Assembly: GCA_039801905.1 (NCBI GenBank)
Contig: JBDRVQ010000017.1
Location: 1-38,901, forward strand
Direction of reading: 5' to 3'
DNA length: 38,901 bases
From: a candidate division WOR-3 bacterium
Lineage (GTDB): Bacteria > Hydrothermota > Tepidihabitantia > Tepidihabitantales > JBDRVQ01
A program made the translations under genes and the position numbers. Position 1 is the stretch's first letter, and each line of letters opens with the position of its first letter. The notes below the pieces were generated by a model. That model was not told the DNA's origin. It saw only the letters and a list, made by a program, of their open reading frames with translations, and did not search any database. This document shows positions 1 to 8,505 of the stretch, one piece after another.

Positions 1-128
1 TAATTCTCTTACTCTTTTAATTCTTTTTTGGACGCCTATTATTTTAAGAAACTTATTAAATAATTTCAACACATCTACTACCTTAATACCCTTATTAACC
101 TGGTAACCATGTCTTAACACATTTACTG
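1..128 (-). mobile_element. Leader of a probable insertion sequence, left copy (partial)
   Basis: This stretch is the reverse complement of 38677-38804 with a single mismatch (31 versus 38774). In the right copy the repeat is the promoter and leader of an ORF that begins at 38819, so the left copy is read leftward and its ORF would start just outside the window. The identity stops abruptly near 128-132, which marks the element end on the chromosomal side. A long near-identical repeat next to an ORF is typical of a recent insertion-sequence pair; the family cannot be named from what is visible. Confidence 0.75.
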
Positions 129-142
129 CTGTGGGGAGTTGG

Positions 143-170
143 TTGACGATTGGACTTAATTGTTTATAAT
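143..170 (+). promoter_or_regulatory. Sigma70-type promoter of the oxidoreductase gene
   Basis: TTGACG (143-148) and a perfect TATAAT (165-170) are 16 nt apart. The ATG at 180 lies 9 nt after the -10 box, so the mRNA would have a leader of only about 2-3 nt. The in-frame TTG at 150 falls inside this promoter and is therefore not the start. Confidence 0.8.
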
Positions 171-179
171 GAAATCTTT

Positions 180-1112
180 ATGAAAGAGATTAATCTGGCG
201 ATTATCGGGACTGGGAATTGGGGCTTAAATTATGTCCGCATTTTTTCTCGTTTACCGAATGCCCGAATAAAATTCTTGGTTGATAAGAGTGATAATAATT
301 TGAGGAAGGCAAAGGAATTTGCCCCGGAGGCGATTGCCTTAAATGATTACCGAGACCTCTTAAAAAGAGAAGACTGGGAGGCAGGAATAGTTGCCACCCC
401 GGCGCAAACTCATTTTCCAATTGTTTCCGAACTCCTTTCAAGAGGAAAGGATGTCTTGGTGGAAAAACCATTAGCCTTAAACTCTAAGGATGCCCAAATC
501 CTATTTGAGATTGCCAAAAGGGAGGGAAAGAAGTTGATGGTTGGTCATATCCTTCTTTATCACCCGGCGGTGCGCTATCTTAAAAACCTGATAAAGAGAA
601 ATATCTTCGGCCGGATAGATTCTCTCCTCTCCCTCCGTTTTAATTTTAATGGTCTTTCCGAAGAAGACTGTCTATTCGGTCTTGCCTGTCATGATATCGC
701 CATCGCCAATTACCTTTTATCTTCTCCGCCGGAATTTGTCAGGGCGATGGGGAACGAAAAAGAGTCATCGTTTGTTTTAATCTATCCCCAAGGGGTTAAC
801 TTTTACGGAGAAGTTGGTTTTAAAGAAGGAGAAGGGAAGGTTCGCTCCCTTTTTGTCTTTGGGGAAAAGAAGGAGGCATTTTTTGATGATACCCGAGAGG
901 AGAAGTTAGTGATTAGGGATAAGAAGAAGACCTCTCTCCCAAAACTGAAAAAGATTGAGCCATTAAAATTGGAATGCGAACACTTCTTAAGATGTCTAAG
1001 AGAAGATAGAGAGCCAATTACGGATGGCAAGGACGGTCTTTTGGTGGTGAAAGTTTTGGAAAGGCTTTTTAAGTCAATGAGAAATGGGGGAGATTGGGTA
1101 AGGGTGGAATGA
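180..1112 (+). CDS. Gfo/Idh/MocA-family oxidoreductase
   Basis: A 310-residue cytoplasmic NAD(P)-dependent dehydrogenase, the usual size for the family. The N-terminal Rossmann fold shows the dinucleotide loop GTGNWG at residues 10-15, and the family signature EKP is at 95-97 in a VLVEKPLAL context; the C-terminal part fits the substrate-binding domain. The ATG at 180 is chosen because an upstream TTG lies within the promoter. The stop overlaps the start of a DegT-type aminotransferase by 4 nt (ATGA). That pairing recalls WbpB/WlbA plus WbpE/WlbC, which oxidise and then aminate the 3-position of a UDP-sugar for surface polysaccharide. The exact sugar is an inference and cannot be read from the sequence. 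Confidence 0.85.
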   Translation: MKEINLAIIGTGNWGLNYVRIFSRLPNARIKFLVDKSDNNLRKAKEFAPEAIALNDYRDLLKREDWEAGIVATPAQTHFPIVSELLSRGKDVLVEKPLALNSKDAQILFEIAKREGKKLMVGHILLYHPAVRYLKNLIKRNIFGRIDSLLSLRFNFNGLSEEDCLFGLACHDIAIANYLLSSPPEFVRAMGNEKESSFVLIYPQGVNFYGEVGFKEGEGKVRSLFVFGEKKEAFFDDTREEKLVIRDKKKTSLPKLKKIEPLKLECEHFLRCLREDREPITDGKDGLLVVKVLERLFKSMRNGGDWVRVE

Positions 1113-2278
1113 AAATTCCTTTCTTAAATTTAGTCCGGCAGATTGAAGAGAGAAAAGGGGAAATAGAGAAGGCAATCGGTTCGGTTTTAAGAAAAGGGAT
1201 TTTCATTTTAGGACCGAAACTTTCCCTCTTAGAGAAGAAGGTGGCTAAATATGTTGGGAAAAGATATGCGGTTGGGGTTGGTTCGGGGACCGATGCCTTA
1301 CATCTTGCGCTCCGGGCAAAGGGAATTGGTAAAGGTGATGGGGTAATTACAACTCCCTATACCTTCTTTGCCACCGCGGAGGCGATAAGTTTAACGGGAG
1401 CAAGACCCTTCTTCGTTGACATTGAATTGGATAGTTATAATTTGGATGGGGAAAAGTTGGCGGATTTTATTGAAAAGGAATGTCGGGAGAAGAATGGCAA
1501 TTTGATTCATAAAAGAACCGGATTGAAAATTAGGGCAATAATTCCGGTTCACCTGTTTGGGCAATGTGCGAAAATGGAAAGGATTTTAGATCTTGCCCGA
1601 AGATATAACCTTTCGGTGATTGAGGATGCTGCCCAGAGTTTTGGTGCCGAGCAGAAGATAAAAGGGAAATGGTTGAAGGCGGGAAGTATGGGTGAGATTG
1701 GTTGCTTCTCCTTCTACCCAACAAAAAACCTTTGGGCTTTTGGGGATGGGGGAATGATTGTTACTTCGGAAAAGGAGGTTTATCACCAACTTTGCCTCTT
1801 CCGGAACCACGGGATGGTGAAGAAGAATTATCATTCCTGTTTTGGTTGGAATAGTCGGTTGGATGAAATTCAAGCCGCTCTCCTTTTGGTAAATTTCCGC
1901 TCCTTAAAAGAAGGAAATCAAAGGCGGAAAGAGATTTTCCTTTATTATAACGAACATTTGAAGGATAATGTGATTGTACCTAAAATTTTACCTTTTAATC
2001 GCCCGGTTTTTAATCAATACGTGATTCGGACCCTAAAACGCGATTTCCTAAGGTCTTTTTTGGAAAGGAGAGGGATTGCGACGGAAGTCTACTATCCCCT
2101 CCCCTTACATCTCCAGAAATGTTATCGGGATTTGGGTTATAAAAAGGGCGATTTCCCGAAGGCGGAGAAGGCGAGTGAAGAGGTTTTAGCCTTGCCGATT
2201 GACCCGACCTTAAAGGAGAAAGAAAGGAAATATATAGTTGATTGTATCGCCGCCTTCTTTGCCGATGTTGACAATTAA
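1109..2278 (+). CDS. DegT/DnrJ/EryC1-family PLP aminotransferase
   Basis: A 389-residue fold-type I aminotransferase that would transfer an amino group, normally from glutamate, to a keto sugar. SGTDAL (59-64) and DAAQSFGA (173-180) are the PLP-binding segments, and the catalytic lysine is K206 in SFYPTKNLWAFGDGG. The ATG at 1109 overlaps the preceding stop by 4 nt and has AGGGTGG just upstream, so it is preferred to the earlier in-frame start at 1094. Together with the preceding dehydrogenase it forms a two-gene cassette for an aminated nucleotide sugar. The -35 box of the next gene overlaps the last codons of this one. Confidence 0.88.
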   Translation: MKIPFLNLVRQIEERKGEIEKAIGSVLRKGIFILGPKLSLLEKKVAKYVGKRYAVGVGSGTDALHLALRAKGIGKGDGVITTPYTFFATAEAISLTGARPFFVDIELDSYNLDGEKLADFIEKECREKNGNLIHKRTGLKIRAIIPVHLFGQCAKMERILDLARRYNLSVIEDAAQSFGAEQKIKGKWLKAGSMGEIGCFSFYPTKNLWAFGDGGMIVTSEKEVYHQLCLFRNHGMVKKNYHSCFGWNSRLDEIQAALLLVNFRSLKEGNQRRKEIFLYYNEHLKDNVIVPKILPFNRPVFNQYVIRTLKRDFLRSFLERRGIATEVYYPLPLHLQKCYRDLGYKKGDFPKAEKASEEVLALPIDPTLKEKERKYIVDCIAAFFADVDN

Positions 2279-2295
2279 AAATAGTCTATTAAAAT
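2268..2295 (+). promoter_or_regulatory. Promoter of asnA
   Basis: TTGACA (2268-2273), 16 nt, TAAAAT (2290-2295). The -35 box overlaps the last codons of the aminotransferase gene. Unlike several other promoters here, it is followed by a leader of about 25 nt with a strong AAGGAG ribosome binding site at 2316-2321. Confidence 0.75.
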
Positions 2296-2327
2296 AAGAG
2301 TTAAACTTTAACCAAAAGGAGAAAACT

Positions 2328-3458
2328 ATGTTGGATAAAAGAGCTGACTTAGCTGGACCAGGTATTGGGAGTTATGAAGAGTTAGAAAAAATTTTGCCCA
2401 ACGACTACTATCCGATCTTAAATCCTAAGGAAACCCAGAAAGCGATCTTTGCGGTAAAGAGATATATTGAAGAGAACCTCTGTAAGGAATTGAATCTGAT
2501 GATGGTGACGGTTCCTTTAATCGTTGATGCGGAAAGTGGCGTTAATGATACCTTAGACCGAGATGGCTCGCGCACGCCGATCCGATTCCATATCTCCAAT
2601 GATTACGACAAGAATCCGGTTGATGCCGAAATTGTCCAGGCGGCAACAAAATGGAAGAGGCTGGCTCTGAAGCAGTTCGGTTGTCAGGTGGGTGAAGGGA
2701 TATGTACGGATATGCGAGCAGTAAGAAAGGATTACTTCTTAGACCATGACCACAGCGCCTATGTTGATCAGTGGGATTGGGAATTGGTGATTACCGAAGA
2801 GCAGAGGAATCTCAATTTCTTAAAAGAGGTGGTGAAGAAGATCTGGAAGGTTCTGAAAGGGGCGGAGACTTATATCCAAGAGCTCTTCCCTCAATTGAAG
2901 ACCGATAAATACCCCAATCTCCCGGAGGAATTGGTCTTCCTCCACGCCGAAGATATCCTTGACCGCTTCCCGAATTTACCAAGGAAGGCAAGGGAGACGG
3001 CAATCCTCCAAGAATATCCGGCAATTTTTATCATTGGTGTCGGTTATCCCTTAAAAGATGGCTATCCCCATGAGATGCGAGCGGTTGATTACGATGATTG
3101 GATTACGGAAACTGTTTCCGAAGATGGCCGACCGATGCACGGCTTGAACGGCGATATCTTAGTTTGGAATCCTGTCACCCGCCGCCGTCACGAATTGACC
3201 TCAATGGGCATTCGGGTGAATGCCGAGAGCCTAATGAGACAGGTGAAACTCTGTAAACAAGAACATATCCTCTCTTCCCCTTACCATCAGGCAATCTTAA
3301 AGAATGAGGTGCCCCTCTCTATCGGTGGGGGAATTGGTCAATCCCGAACCTATATGTTACTTTTAAGAAAGGCACATCTGGGAGAGGTGAGTGTTACGGT
3401 CTGGCCAAAGATTCTAAAAGATATGTGCCGGAAGAGGAATATCTTCGTCTTAGAGTAA
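2328..3458 (+). CDS. asnA: Aspartate--ammonia ligase (asparagine synthetase A)
   Basis: AsnA makes asparagine from aspartate, ammonia and ATP, using a class II aminoacyl-tRNA-synthetase-like fold. The 376-residue product shows the family blocks in order: the AKWKR-like segment TKWKRLALKQFG, YVDQWDWE, LNGDILVWNP, SSMGIRV-like TSMGIRVNAESL and the ATP-site GGGIGQSRTYMLLLRKAHLGE. It is longer than E. coli AsnA (330 residues), mainly because of an N-terminal extension. A good AAGGAG ribosome binding site precedes the ATG. It has its own promoter and appears monocistronic, with an initiator tRNA gene next. The window also holds gatCAB, so this organism may not need the amidotransferase route for asparagine. 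Confidence 0.95.
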   Translation: MLDKRADLAGPGIGSYEELEKILPNDYYPILNPKETQKAIFAVKRYIEENLCKELNLMMVTVPLIVDAESGVNDTLDRDGSRTPIRFHISNDYDKNPVDAEIVQAATKWKRLALKQFGCQVGEGICTDMRAVRKDYFLDHDHSAYVDQWDWELVITEEQRNLNFLKEVVKKIWKVLKGAETYIQELFPQLKTDKYPNLPEELVFLHAEDILDRFPNLPRKARETAILQEYPAIFIIGVGYPLKDGYPHEMRAVDYDDWITETVSEDGRPMHGLNGDILVWNPVTRRRHELTSMGIRVNAESLMRQVKLCKQEHILSSPYHQAILKNEVPLSIGGGIGQSRTYMLLLRKAHLGEVSVTVWPKILKDMCRKRNIFVLE

Positions 3459-3500
3459 GGAGATAGAAAAGGAAGCGTCAAAACACCTTATCGGAAAGGG

Positions 3501-3528
3501 TTGACATTTTTCAAGATTTCTGTATTAT
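3501..3528 (+). promoter_or_regulatory. Promoter of the tRNA and hutU unit
   Basis: TTGACA (3501-3506), 16 nt, TATTAT (3523-3528). The expected transcription start near 3535 is about five bases before the mature tRNA 5' end, a normal arrangement for a tRNA gene. Confidence 0.75.
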
Positions 3529-3539
3529 TTATTATTGAC

Positions 3540-3613
3540 TGCGGGGTGGAGCAGCCTGGTAGCTCGTGAGGCTCATAACCTCAAGGTCGCTGGTTCAAAT
3601 CCAGCCCCCGCTA
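3540..3613 (+). tRNA. Initiator tRNA-Met (CAT)
   Basis: The cloverleaf folds fully, with anticodon CAT at 3574-3576. Initiator hallmarks are the unpaired first and last acceptor positions (T1 at 3540 opposite T72 at 3612) and the A11:T24 pair in the D arm (3550 and 3564). The T arm GCTGG/CCAGC closes TTCAAAT. The anticodon stem is TGAGG/CCTCA, so the usual three G-C pairs next to the loop become A29:T41, G30:C40, G31:C39. No CCA is encoded; 3613 is the discriminator A. The hutU start codon follows 16 nt later. Confidence 0.95.
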
Positions 3614-3629
3614 TTTCCACCGCGAGCGG

Positions 3630-5315
3630 ATGCGCAAAGAGTTCGTTCTTGATAAGAAGGCAATCCAAGCACCCCGAGGGACGAAAATTATCTGTAAGGG
3701 TTGGCATCAAGAAGCAGCGCTTCGGATGCTTTTGAATAACTTAGATAAGGAGGTGGCGGAAAAACCAGAAGAGTTAATCGTTTACGGCGGAACCGGTAAG
3801 GCAGCAAGGAATTGGGAGTGTTTAAAGGCAATCGTCCAATCGCTAATCAATCTTAAAAATGATGAGACTTTATTAATTCAATCGGGAAAACCGGTGGGGA
3901 TATTTAAGACCTTTCCTTATGCCCCCAGAGTTTTAATCGCCAACTCATTATTGGTTCCGGCCTGGGCAAACTGGGATTATTTTAGAAAGTTGGAAGGTTT
4001 GGGACTAATTATGTATGGTCAGATGACGGCAGGGAGTTGGATTTATATCGGTACCCAAGGGATCATTCAGGGGACTTATGAGACATTTGCCGCGGCCGCT
4101 AATAAACATTTTGGTGGGACTCTGAAAGGAAAGTGGGTTTTAACCGCGGGAATGGGAGGGATGTCTGGTGCCCAACCATTGGCGGTGACAATGAACGAAG
4201 GGGTGATCTTGGATGTGGAGGTTGACCCGGCAAAAATTGAGCGGAGGATTAAGCAAGGTTTCTGCGATACCCTAGCCACCAATTTGGATTCCGCCTTGCG
4301 GTTGGTTGAGGAGGCGGTGAAGAAGAAGATCCCCCGCTCTATTGGCTTGGTCGGTAATGCCTCAGAAACTCATCCGGAATTGGTGCGCAGGGGAATAATC
4401 CCTGATCTTTTAACGGACCAGACATCCGCTCATGACGAACTTAACGGCTATGTCCCCGGAGGGATGAGTTTAGCGGAAGCCTTAGAGTTGAGAAAGAAAG
4501 AGCCAAGGGAGTATATCAAAAGGTCTTACGAATCCATGGCTCGGCAGATGGAGGCGATGTTGGAAATGCAAAAGAAGGGAGCGGTGGCTTTTGATTACGG
4601 TAATAATATCCGGGGGCAGAGTTTTAAGGCAGGGGTGAAAGAGGCCTTCAACATCCCAGGATTTGTCTTAGAATATATTAGACCGCTCTTCTGCGAAGGG
4701 AGGGGACCATTCCGGTGGGTCGCCCTCTCCGGAGAAAAGTCGGACATTTACGAGACCGACGAGTTGGTCTTAAAACTATTCCCGGAGAATGAGTCTTTAA
4801 GAAGGTGGATCACTTTAGCCCGGGAGAAAGTTCCCTTTCAGGGTTTACCCGCCCGTATCTGTTGGCTCGGTTATGGGGAGAGGGATAAGTTTGGTAAGGC
4901 GATCAACCGTCTGGTGCGCAAAGGTAAGATTTCGGCACCGATTGTGATTGGTCGGGACCATTTAGATTCCGGTTCGGTCGCCTCTCCCAATCGGGAGACT
5001 GAAGGGATGAAGGATGGTTCCGATGCGATTGCCGATTGGCCAATCTTAAATGCCCTTTTGAATGCGGTTTCTGGTGCTTCCTGGGTCTCGGTTCACCACG
5101 GGGGCGGTGTGGGGATCGGTAATTCTATCCATGCCGGACAGGTGATTGTCGCCGATGGTAGTGAAGAGATGGATAAGAGATTGGAAAGGGTTTTGACCAA
5201 TGACCCGGGATTAGGGATTGTCCGACACGCGGATGCCGGTTACGAGAAGGCAAAAGAGGTAGCAAAGAAAAAAGGGATAAAGATCCCGATGTTAAAAGAA
5301 GAAGTTGAGGGATGA
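3630..5315 (+). CDS. hutU: Urocanate hydratase
   Basis: HutU adds water to urocanate to give imidazolonepropionate, the second step of histidine degradation, with a tightly bound NAD. The 561-residue product has the normal length. Visible family blocks are [12 protein letters not shown] near the N-terminus, NAD-domain [24 protein letters not shown], and [18 protein letters not shown] followed by [16 protein letters not shown] and HHGGGVG. The cysteine in ARICW corresponds to the NAD-site cysteine (Cys410 region of the Pseudomonas enzyme). The ATG at 3630 has no convincing Shine-Dalgarno and follows the tRNA by 16 nt, so the mRNA 5' end may be created by tRNA 3' processing. hutH and hutI are not in the window; argF follows immediately. 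Confidence 0.95.
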   Translation: MRKEFVLDKKAIQAPRGTKIICKGWHQEAALRMLLNNLDKEVAEKPEELIVYGGTGKAARNWECLKAIVQSLINLKNDETLLIQSGKPVGIFKTFPYAPRVLIANSLLVPAWANWDYFRKLEGLGLIMYGQMTAGSWIYIGTQGIIQGTYETFAAAANKHFGGTLKGKWVLTAGMGGMSGAQPLAVTMNEGVILDVEVDPAKIERRIKQGFCDTLATNLDSALRLVEEAVKKKIPRSIGLVGNASETHPELVRRGIIPDLLTDQTSAHDELNGYVPGGMSLAEALELRKKEPREYIKRSYESMARQMEAMLEMQKKGAVAFDYGNNIRGQSFKAGVKEAFNIPGFVLEYIRPLFCEGRGPFRWVALSGEKSDIYETDELVLKLFPENESLRRWITLAREKVPFQGLPARICWLGYGERDKFGKAINRLVRKGKISAPIVIGRDHLDSGSVASPNRETEGMKDGSDAIADWPILNALLNAVSGASWVSVHHGGGVGIGNSIHAGQVIVADGSEEMDKRLERVLTNDPGLGIVRHADAGYEKAKEVAKKKGIKIPMLKEEVEG

Positions 5316-5316
5316 G

Positions 5317-6246
5317 ATGAGAAAAAAGAGGGACTTTTTATCAATTAAGGATTTTACCGAAAAGGAGATTTATAACCTTTTTAAGAAGGCAAAGGAGTTA
5401 AAGTTAACGATTAAGAAGAGGGGGCGGATCAATCTCCTTAAAGGAAAGATTGGGGCATTGGTTTTTGAGAAGCCCTCCTTACGCACCCGGGTGACTTTTG
5501 AGACCGCCTTAAAGGAGATGGGAGGGGATGCCATCTACTTGGCGCCCCAAGATATCGGTTTGGGGAAAAGGGAGAGTGTGGCGGATGTGGCACGGAATCT
5601 CTCCCTTTGGGTCTCTTTAATTATCGCCCGCACCTTCTCTCATACCACCTGTGAGGAGTTGGCAAGATTTGCCAAAATTCCGGTAATTAATGCCCTTTCC
5701 GATTTGGAACATCCCTGCCAAGTTCTGGGTGATTTTTTAACCATCTATGAGATAAAAAAGAAGAGATTGAATAAGGTAAAGATTGGCTGGCTTGGCGATG
5801 GGAATAACGTCTGCCATTCCCTAATTCTGGGTGCGGCAATTTTGGGTTGTGATTTGATTGTGGGAACACCTCGGGGTTATGAACCAAACGAGAAGGTTTT
5901 AGCGGAGGCGAAAGGTTTCGCCCTAAAAAGTGGGGCGGAGATTAAATTGACCAATAATCCCAAAGAGGCGGTAAGAGACCGAGAGTTTATTTACACCGAT
6001 GTTTGGGCATCCATGGGTCAAGAGAATGAGGCACCAGTAAGGCGGAAGATATTTTGGGAGTTTCAGGTAAATAAAGATTTGCTCTCCTTTGCCCCACTGG
6101 AGGTGAAGGTGATGCATTGCCTACCCGCCCATCGGGGGGAGGAGATTACCGATGAGGTTTTGGATGGGCCAAATTCCATCGTTTTGCTGCAAGCGGAAAA
6201 TCGGCTCCATATCCAGAGGGCAATCATCGCCTATCTCCTAAGTTGA
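5317..6246 (+). CDS. argF: Ornithine carbamoyltransferase
   Basis: This enzyme transfers the carbamoyl group from carbamoyl phosphate to ornithine, giving citrulline (arginine synthesis, or catabolism in reverse). The 309-residue protein has the carbamoyl-phosphate loop SLRTR (54-58), HPCQ (132-135), the ornithine loop DVWASMG (228-234) and the active-site HCLP (267-270). ATG 5317 lies 1 nt after the hutU stop with GAGGGA upstream; a TTG at 5305 is the less likely alternative. It is probably co-transcribed with hutU, although the direction of its metabolic use cannot be told from the sequence. The stop region carries the -35 box of the next operon. Confidence 0.93.
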   Translation: MRKKRDFLSIKDFTEKEIYNLFKKAKELKLTIKKRGRINLLKGKIGALVFEKPSLRTRVTFETALKEMGGDAIYLAPQDIGLGKRESVADVARNLSLWVSLIIARTFSHTTCEELARFAKIPVINALSDLEHPCQVLGDFLTIYEIKKKRLNKVKIGWLGDGNNVCHSLILGAAILGCDLIVGTPRGYEPNEKVLAEAKGFALKSGAEIKLTNNPKEAVRDREFIYTDVWASMGQENEAPVRRKIFWEFQVNKDLLSFAPLEVKVMHCLPAHRGEEITDEVLDGPNSIVLLQAENRLHIQRAIIAYLLS

Positions 6247-6270
6247 CTTCTCAATCAATCTTTGTATAAT
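6243..6270 (+). promoter_or_regulatory. Promoter of the NHL-protein operon, leaderless type
   Basis: TTGACT (6243-6248), 16 nt, TATAAT (6265-6270). The ATG at 6276 begins 5 nt after the -10 box, so transcription should start at or within a base or two of the start codon. Confidence 0.82.
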
Positions 6271-6275
6271 AAATG

Positions 6276-7577
6276 ATGTTTTGGCGAAGGAAGATAATTT
6301 TCGGATTGCTCTCTTTCTTTCTCGCCTTAAAAGGGGAGGAGACAACCCTCTTAGTCCCGCCTTTTTCCCATACCCTCGGCATCTATCGGGTCTCTTCCTT
6401 CCACTTAAATCTCTATTTTGGCGATTTTAAGATTGATGACCCCCAAGGGATTGCGGCTATAAAATTTGCCGAGGATGATGACCCCACAACCACCCGCGAT
6501 GACCACATCTTAACCCTCTTGGCGGTCAATTCTGGTCAGGGGCAGATTGTTTATAATCAGGGACTATTAAAGATGGAGATTTTCGGTAAAAAGGGGAGCG
6601 GGGAGGGAGAATTCCTCTTCCCTAAGGGGATTGCTGCCCATCGGGATAATTTAGTTTGGGTGGCGGATTGGGGGAATGATCGGATTGTCCAGTTGCGGTA
6701 TAAAGATAAGAGATTGTATTGGGATAGGATCTTCTTTGCCCCGGTAACCAAACCTTATGGAGTGGCGGTTGATAGTAAGAAGAATGTCTACTTTACAGAG
6801 CCGGAAAGTTCTAAAATTTATATCTGTGATAGTTTGGGGAATATCATTCGGATAATCAAAGAGGAGGTTTTCCATCCCACCGCGCTGGCGGTTATTGACA
6901 AAGATGACCCGTATAATTTCTACGGCGAGGAGTTTCTGGTGGTGGCTGATTTCCGGAATAAGAGGTTACAAAAATTCACCCTTTCCGGAAGGCTTTTAGA
7001 ATATACCGATGTTCGGGGAATCGGGATGAGCGAGGCGGAATTCTCTTACCTGGCGATTGACTACCACGGCAATGTCTTTGCTACGGATACCGTCTTAAAT
7101 TGTATCCATAAATTTGACCGTTTCTTAAACTACCTCACCTCTTTCGGCAAAGAAGGGAGCGGCAAGGGAGAATTTTATAAACCGCGGGGGATTGCGATTG
7201 GCCGGAAATACGGACAGGTCTTCGTGAGCGAAAAGACCGGTGGGCAGTATTACTGGACGGGATTAGATTCCTATTTTCTCGGTCTCTTTCCCGACTCCTT
7301 TAGTCGAGAAAAACCCGGAACGACCGTCGCTCTCTATCTTACTGATATTAGCGAAATCTCCCTCTCCATCTTTGATGAAAAAGGAAATCGGGTAAGGGAG
7401 ATTTCTTCTTTTATCACTTCCCAGGCGGGCGAGGTTCTCATCGCCTGGGACGGCCGGGACGAGAAGGGGGAGATTGTGCCGCCCGGTCGTTACCAATTAA
7501 AGATTACCTGCCGTTTACCCTACGGGGGAGGAAAGAGGTTTAAGAAGGAAGTGGAGGGCTATGTTTATGTGCAATAG
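6276..7577 (+). CDS. Secreted NHL-repeat beta-propeller protein with FlgD-like C-terminal domain
   Basis: About 433 residues with an N-terminal hydrophobic signal after RRK (LLSFFLAL), so exported. The middle is a series of NHL-type blades: GSGEGEFLFPKGIA, NLVWVADWGNDRIVQL, PYGVAVDSKKNVYF, FLVVADFRNKRLQKF, NVFATDTVLNCIHKFD and GSGKGEFYKPRGIAI. The last 85 or so residues (ISLSIFDEKGNRVRE through IAWDGRDEKGEIVPPGRYQLKI) match the FlgD-like Ig fold found at the end of many FCB secreted proteins. Start at 6276 rather than 6273 because of the promoter spacing. It overlaps the PorV-like gene by 17 nt. The function is unknown; a surface scaffold or ligand-binding role is likely. Confidence 0.8.
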   Translation: MFWRRKIIFGLLSFFLALKGEETTLLVPPFSHTLGIYRVSSFHLNLYFGDFKIDDPQGIAAIKFAEDDDPTTTRDDHILTLLAVNSGQGQIVYNQGLLKMEIFGKKGSGEGEFLFPKGIAAHRDNLVWVADWGNDRIVQLRYKDKRLYWDRIFFAPVTKPYGVAVDSKKNVYFTEPESSKIYICDSLGNIIRIIKEEVFHPTALAVIDKDDPYNFYGEEFLVVADFRNKRLQKFTLSGRLLEYTDVRGIGMSEAEFSYLAIDYHGNVFATDTVLNCIHKFDRFLNYLTSFGKEGSGKGEFYKPRGIAIGRKYGQVFVSEKTGGQYYWTGLDSYFLGLFPDSFSREKPGTTVALYLTDISEISLSIFDEKGNRVREISSFITSQAGEVLIAWDGRDEKGEIVPPGRYQLKITCRLPYGGGKRFKKEVEGYVYVQ

Positions 7578-8505
7578 AGCGGATAAGGTTTTTCTTCTTA
7601 CCTATGCCTTCTGGATACTTTCTCTATTTAGCTACACCGGTGACTTTGAGGATTTGGGCTCTTCTGCTAAGGCGATGGGAAAGGGGAGCGCAGCCGTCAG
7701 TTGTCTATTGGATGCCGGGACCATTTATTATAATCCCGCTTTCACTTCCTTTTTCTCCAAGCGGGAGTTAACTTTTCTCCATTCGGAAAATTTTGGCGGT
7801 ATCTTTCGCAATGATTATCTCGGTTTTATCTATCCCTTTGCTAACTATGCGGTTGGCTTAGGGATTTATGCCAATTTTGTCCCCGGGGTGAAAATTACCA
7901 AACTTCTCAATGAAACCCTGCCCCCTTCCCCGGAAAATCCGGTAATTGTGGAAAGGATTGTCACCACCTATGACGGTATCTTTTATCTCAATTATGCGCA
8001 CAGATTATTGCCCGGGGAGAACGAATTGAGTCTGGGGGTGAACGGTAAAATTTTCTACCGCTCTTTAGGTTTAGAAAATGCCTTTGGTTTTGGTGCCGAT
8101 TTTGGGATCGGGTTTAAGCGAAAAGATCTGGCGCTCGGTCTCCGTCTTCGGAATCTTTTTGCTTCCCCTCTTCTCTGGTCGGATACCACCGAATATGTGA
8201 AGATGCGGGGAACGATTGGGATTACGAAGGTGAGCAGACTTTTTGGTAACGACTTCTCTTTAAGTTATGAGATTGAAGGGAATTTAGAAAACCTACCTTT
8301 CTATGCCAATTTCGGTTTAGAGTACACCTGGCGATTTTTTAGTCTCCGGGTTGGTCTTTTAAGACGCTCCCCAACTTTTGGCTTTGGGATTGTCTATAAG
8401 AATCTCTATTGCGATTATGCCTACGAGAGGAGTCGCTATCCGGAACCGGAGAGTAGGGAATTGCCCCCTTCGCCAATCAAAATCTCCGGAGGTGTGCGAT
8501 TCTGA
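7561..8505 (+). CDS. PorV/UPF0164-like outer-membrane beta-barrel protein
   Basis: A 314-residue protein with an N-terminal hydrophobic segment (VFLLTYAFWILSLFSYTG). It then has the signature of the PorV/PorQ/UPF0164 group: DLGSSAKAMGKGSAAVS, a DAGTIYYNPA motif where the family has NPAGL-like text, and alternating aromatic strands ending in KISGGVRF with a terminal phenylalanine, as in barrel proteins. In Bacteroidetes, PorV-type barrels work with type IX secretion as shuttle or attachment proteins; the M1 peptidase at 36241 carries a matching type of sorting domain. It overlaps the preceding NHL gene by 17 nt with GGAGGG just upstream of the ATG. Assignment to PorV specifically is an inference. 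Confidence 0.75.
   Translation: MFMCNRADKVFLLTYAFWILSLFSYTGDFEDLGSSAKAMGKGSAAVSCLLDAGTIYYNPAFTSFFSKRELTFLHSENFGGIFRNDYLGFIYPFANYAVGLGIYANFVPGVKITKLLNETLPPSPENPVIVERIVTTYDGIFYLNYAHRLLPGENELSLGVNGKIFYRSLGLENAFGFGADFGIGFKRKDLALGLRLRNLFASPLLWSDTTEYVKMRGTIGITKVSRLFGNDFSLSYEIEGNLENLPFYANFGLEYTWRFFSLRVGLLRRSPTFGFGIVYKNLYCDYAYERSRYPEPESRELPPSPIKISGGVRF

Noticed and set aside
150-179. TTG start of the oxidoreductase at 150
   Set aside because: The codon lies between the -35 and -10 boxes of a near-consensus promoter; the ATG at 180 starts the recognisable fold.
3535-3735. Open frame across the initiator tRNA and the start of hutU
   Set aside because: It lies in another frame over a clear tRNA and a well-supported gene, and has no similarity to a known protein.
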